Part shown: positions 6,792 through 8,681 of the stretch, piece after piece
How positions within the stretch are numbered: position 1 is the stretch's first letter
Layout of the letters: each line of letters starts with the position of its first letter
Assembly (NCBI GenBank): GCA_947629805.1
Contig: CANRFE010000054.1
Span: 1 to 8,681 of the forward strand
DNA: 8,681 nt
Source: an uncultured Clostridia bacterium
GTDB taxonomy: Bacteria > Bacillota > Clostridia > TANB77 > CAG-508
Direction of reading: 5' to 3'
The notes under the pieces: generated by a model
Seen by the model: only the letters and a program-made list of their open reading frames with translations
What the model was told of the DNA's origin: nothing
Database searches by the model: none
Made by a program: the position numbers and the translations under genes

Positions 6792-6823
6792 AAAGGTATT
6801 AAGATGAATTTTTTAATACCTTT
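6792..6823 (+). terminator. probable terminator after the SGNH gene
   Basis: An 11-bp perfect stem, AAAGGTATTAA (6792-6802) with TTAATACCTTT (6813-6823), and a 10-nt loop, starting 4 nt after the stop codon. The following sequence (CCTTATTTTATAT) is T-rich but not a clean U tract, so termination may be partial. A small second dyad, CCTTAT/ATAAGG (6824-6840), follows directly. Confidence 0.6.
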
Positions 6824-6859
6824 CCTTATTTTATATAAGGTAATGAATTATGTAACTAA

Positions 6860-6888
6860 TTGACAAATTAAATAAAAACATATATAAT
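6860..6888 (+). promoter_or_regulatory. fully consensus sigma-A promoter for the MaoC-SDR operon
   Basis: TTGACA (6860-6865), 17 nt, TATAAT (6883-6888): a perfect match in both boxes and spacing. A second TATAAT (6894-6899) lies just downstream but has no matching -35 box. Predicted start near 6895. The leader is short, with GAGG at 6911-6914 placed 7 nt before the ATG at 6922. Strong constitutive expression is likely unless an operator overlaps it. Confidence 0.82.
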
Positions 6889-6921
6889 CTCTATATAATT
6901 TTTTATAATTGAGGTTAAAAT

Positions 6922-7353
6922 ATGAAAACGATTAATACATACAAGTTTGAAGATATAAAAATTGGAATGGAAGAATCATTTGAAGTCAATATTACAGAAG
7001 AAAAAATGCAGCAATTTTTAGAAATTACAGGCGATAGGAATCCTTTGCATAACAATATAGAATATGCAAAAGCAAAAGGATATAAAGAAAAAGTTGTATA
7101 TGGAATGTTAACATCTTCTTTTTTATCTACACTAGCAGGCATATATTTACCTGGAAAATATAGCTTAATTCACAGTGTAGAAGTGATGTTAAAAAAACCA
7201 GTATTTATTTCAGATAGCCCTTTAACAGTAAAGGGAAAAGTAAAAGAAATAAATGAAGATTTTAAGCAAATTACCATTAGTGTATCAATTTTTAATAAGC
7301 AACAAGAAAAAGTTTTAAGAGGAATTATGAAAGTGGGGTTTTTAGATGAATGA
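6922..7353 (+). CDS. MaoC-family hot-dog (R)-hydratase
   Basis: A 143-aa single-hot-dog protein, the usual length of PhaJ/MaoC-like (R)-specific enoyl-CoA (or enoyl-ACP) hydratases, which add water to a trans-2-enoyl thioester in the cytoplasm. The key segment TGDRNPLHNNIEYAKAKG (36-53) holds the catalytic pair Asp38 and His43 in the D-x-N-P-x-H motif of the family. VVYGMLTSS (58-66) corresponds to the usual IAHGMLxxS, with Tyr60 in place of the common His. The C-terminal strands (VEVMLKKPVF, LTVKGKVKEI, FKQITISVSIF) complete the hot-dog sheet. The gene is first behind a consensus promoter and overlaps the following reductase by 8 nt, so the two should work together, converting enoyl, 3-hydroxyacyl and possibly 3-oxoacyl thioesters. 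The real substrate, including whether it is CoA- or ACP-bound or sugar-related, is not visible. Confidence 0.88.
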   Translation: MKTINTYKFEDIKIGMEESFEVNITEEKMQQFLEITGDRNPLHNNIEYAKAKGYKEKVVYGMLTSSFLSTLAGIYLPGKYSLIHSVEVMLKKPVFISDSPLTVKGKVKEINEDFKQITISVSIFNKQQEKVLRGIMKVGFLDE

Positions 7354-8080
7354 AAAAATATTATTAGTAATAGGAGCATCTTCTGATGTGGGAATAGAAT
7401 TAATTAAAGAAGTAGCACAAGAATATGATTTTATATTAGCACATCATATTGGGGATAATGAAAAATTACTAAGTTTAAAAGAAAAATTAGGAGATAAATT
7501 GATTTTATTATATGGAAATTTTTTAGAAGAAGAAAGTACATATCAGTTTGTTAAAGAAATTAAAAATACAGGAAAAATTCCTACGCATATTGTTCATTTA
7601 CCAGCGGGAAAATGTGAAAATATAAAATTTTCCAAAATGAGTTGGGAAAGATTTGAAAAAGACATGAATATTGCATTACGTTCTTTAGTTATTGTGCTAA
7701 ACAACTTTTTACCAATAATGGCAAAAAAGAAAGAAGGAAAAGTAGTGGTTATGCTAACATCTTATACTCTTAATATTCCGCCTAAATTTCTTTCTAGCTA
7801 TGTTACAACTAAATATGCCTTATTAGGGTTGGTAAAAGCACTTGCTAATGAATATGCTGGCAAAGGAATTACCATTAATGGAGTTTCGCCAAGTATGATG
7901 GAAACAAAGTTTTTAGAAAATATTCCAGAACTAATTGTTCAACAAAATGCATTAAATAGTCCAACAGGAAAAAATTTAGTAGTGCAAGACGTGATTCCTA
8001 CATTTAAATTTTTGTTATCAGATGGCGCAAATTGCATTATAGGGCAGAATATAGCTATTACAAATGGAAATCTTATGTAA
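7346..8080 (+). CDS. classical SDR oxidoreductase, FabG/PhaB-like
   Basis: A 244-aa classical short-chain dehydrogenase/reductase, the normal size for 3-oxoacyl-ACP or acetoacetyl-CoA reductases. GASSDVG (10-16) is the cofactor loop, variant of TGxxxGIG. LPAG (85-88) stands where most members have NNAG. Asn108, catalytic Ser139 (TSY), Tyr152 and Lys156 (SYVTTK, 151-156) form the catalytic set. INGVSPSMMETKF (177-189) matches the INxVxPGxxxT region. The C-terminal GQNIAITNGNLM is the usual end strand. It starts inside the MaoC gene (8-nt overlap, GTGGGG at 7333-7338 as ribosome site). Together they could convert 3-oxoacyl to (R)-3-hydroxyacyl to enoyl thioesters or the reverse. Sugar or polyol substrates cannot be excluded, since classical SDRs are functionally diverse. 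The variant cofactor loop and LPAG show it is not the housekeeping FabG. Confidence 0.87.
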   Translation: MNEKILLVIGASSDVGIELIKEVAQEYDFILAHHIGDNEKLLSLKEKLGDKLILLYGNFLEEESTYQFVKEIKNTGKIPTHIVHLPAGKCENIKFSKMSWERFEKDMNIALRSLVIVLNNFLPIMAKKKEGKVVVMLTSYTLNIPPKFLSSYVTTKYALLGLVKALANEYAGKGITINGVSPSMMETKFLENIPELIVQQNALNSPTGKNLVVQDVIPTFKFLLSDGANCIIGQNIAITNGNLM

Positions 8081-8116
8081 AGACAAATAGAAAAACCCAT
8101 ATATGTTATTTATTTC

Positions 8117-8145
8117 AAAAGGCGAGGAGTGTAACCTCGCCTTTT
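8117..8145. terminator. strong, probably bidirectional terminator between convergent genes
   Basis: A perfect 11-bp stem, AAAAGGCGAGG (8117-8127) with CCTCGCCTTTT (8135-8145), 7-nt loop, and T through 8146. Its GC-rich core stands out in this AT-rich DNA. Read from the other strand, the A flank gives a TTTT tail, so it can also end the convergent minus-strand gene. The rest of 8146-8204 shows no feature. Confidence 0.9.
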
Positions 8146-8204
8146 TCTATCTTTTGGTGAAACTAGCAAATTATCTGGAAAATAAATGAATGTTGAGTTT
8201 AAGT

Positions 8205-8681
8205 TTAAAATGTAGGAATTCCTCCAATATTTGGACTTAAAGGTAGTGACCTAATATAACGAAAGTATGGTGGTATTGGTGAAGCACCAACCATAGGTGG
8301 ATTTCCAGAATATAGAGGCAATGTAGGAATATAGTCTATAGGAAATGGAGAGTTCCCGACAATTGGTGGATTTCCAGGATTTAGAGGTCTTGTAGAAATA
8401 AATGCTATAGAAGTAGTGTTCACAGCTATATTAACAGTAGGAACACTAAGAGTTGCTTTAGTATTCGTAACTAATTGGCTAGCAATAAAGCCAGCTAAAG
8501 GAATAGCCATAAGTGGGCTAAAAGAAAAGCTAACAGTAGTAGCTGTAATATCTGGGTCTTGGCTCATAAACTTAAAATTAACAATACCAGGTTTTGAATA
8601 GTTTACATTTTTCCAAGGCAAAGTGCATTGAACAGAACCAGGTAAAAATTGAAATACATTTGGGTCATAAGTTACATTAAA
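8205..8681 (-). CDS. C-terminal part of a protein of unknown function with Pro/Gly-rich repeat tail
   Basis: The minus-strand frame is open from the right edge to TAA (8205-8207), giving 158 visible residues; the true start is beyond the window. I do not recognise the family with confidence. The first ~96 residues are rich in Val, Thr, Ser and Phe with alternating beta-strand patterns. It begins FNVTYDPNVFQFLPGSV and then has KPGIVNFKFMSQ, which loosely recalls cohesin-type or related beta-sandwich domains of secreted proteins (xYDPxVhxhxxG and a later GxhxFxF). The last 62 residues are a Pro/Gly/Asn-rich tail with two full and one partial repeat (see the repeat entry). One cysteine is visible. 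No membrane anchor or LPXTG sorting signal appears before the stop. A secreted or surface structural role is likely but is inference. It is convergent with the SDR gene and shares its terminator, which suggests it lies outside the acyl-modification locus. Confidence 0.6.
   Translation of the reverse strand, partial: FNVTYDPNVFQFLPGSVQCTLPWKNVNYSKPGIVNFKFMSQDPDITATTVSFSFSPLMAIPLAGFIASQLVTNTKATLSVPTVNIAVNTTSIAFISTRPLNPGNPPIVGNSPFPIDYIPTLPLYSGNPPMVGASPIPPYFRYIRSLPLSPNIGGIPTF
8208..8393 (-). repeat. degenerate tandem repeat coding the Pro/Gly-rich tail
   Basis: On the minus strand there are three consecutive units: TRPLNPGNPPIVGNSPFP... (23 aa, 8325-8393), TLPLYSGNPPMVGASPIP... (25 aa, 8250-8324) and a partial SLPLSPNIGGIPTF (14 aa, 8208-8249). 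The shared core is xPLxxGNPPxVGxSPxP. The DNA copies share a block around GGTGGATTTCCAG (plus-strand reading) but are otherwise diverged, so this is an old duplication within the gene and not a mobile element. More units are not seen upstream. Confidence 0.7.

Noticed and set aside
6857..6870. TAATT-GACA-AATTA dyad over the -35 box of the MaoC promoter
   Set aside because: Five-base A/T-only arms in very AT-rich DNA are expected by chance, and most of it is the promoter consensus itself.
6915..7379. Minus-strand frames opposite the MaoC gene
   Set aside because: Antisense shadows of a gene with intact catalytic motifs; no independent support.
8416..8601. Plus-strand 61-codon frame at the right end
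   Set aside because: The opposite strand has a longer frame open to the window edge with clear protein-level repeats. The plus frame lacks a ribosome site and lies after a terminator.

Overview
The window looks like part of a cell-surface polysaccharide or envelope-modification locus from a low-GC Firmicute, probably an anaerobic clostridial-type gut or rumen bacterium. The evidence is very AT-rich DNA, AGA/A-ending codon use, purine-rich Shine-Dalgarno sites, TTGACA/TATAAT promoters, TGA read as stop, and the tail of a glycyl-radical-enzyme activase, which is an anaerobic protein family. The species cannot be named from the sequence.

Region 1 (1-2055, + strand) is the end of an operon. It holds the C-terminal 70 codons of a probable radical-SAM glycyl-radical-enzyme activase, an IspD/TarI-type cytidylyltransferase and an extended SDR of the nucleotide-sugar epimerase/dehydratase type. 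It closes with a perfect 20-bp-stem terminator. These genes probably make an activated (CDP-linked) building block for a surface polymer.

Region 2 (2135-6823, + strand) is a self-contained operon with its own promoter and a terminator-like hairpin. It encodes a long FkbH-type glyceryl-ACP synthase, a stand-alone acyl carrier protein, an MBOAT O-acyltransferase and a membrane-anchored SGNH/DltD-like protein. The layout parallels DltA-DltC-DltB-DltD (teichoic-acid D-alanylation), but the amino-acid ligase is replaced by FkbH. The inferred pathway takes 1,3-bisphosphoglycerate to D-glyceryl-S-ACP, passes the acyl group across the membrane through the MBOAT, and puts it on an extracellular glycan with the SGNH protein. 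The MBOAT ends in FIYRQF, matching the FxYxxF acyl-relay motif that Dlt systems carry on the separate peptide DltX. In this copy the MBOAT frame is broken by one extra base, most simply in an A6 run at 5306-5311. This cuts the motif off from the catalytic core, so the system is mutated, switchable, or affected by a sequencing error.

Region 3 (6860-8145, + strand) is a two-gene operon behind a fully consensus promoter. It encodes a MaoC-type hot-dog hydratase overlapped by a FabG/PhaB-like SDR, and ends in a GC-rich terminator. The two could interconvert enoyl and (R)-3-hydroxyacyl thioesters, perhaps for another acyl decoration.

Region 4 (8205-8681, - strand) is the C-terminal part of a convergent gene of unknown function. 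It has a beta-rich, possibly cohesin-like segment followed by a Pro/Gly-rich tail of degenerate 23-25-residue repeats. The strand change and shared terminator suggest the surface locus ends here. I saw no tRNA, rRNA, CRISPR array, insertion sequence or riboswitch.
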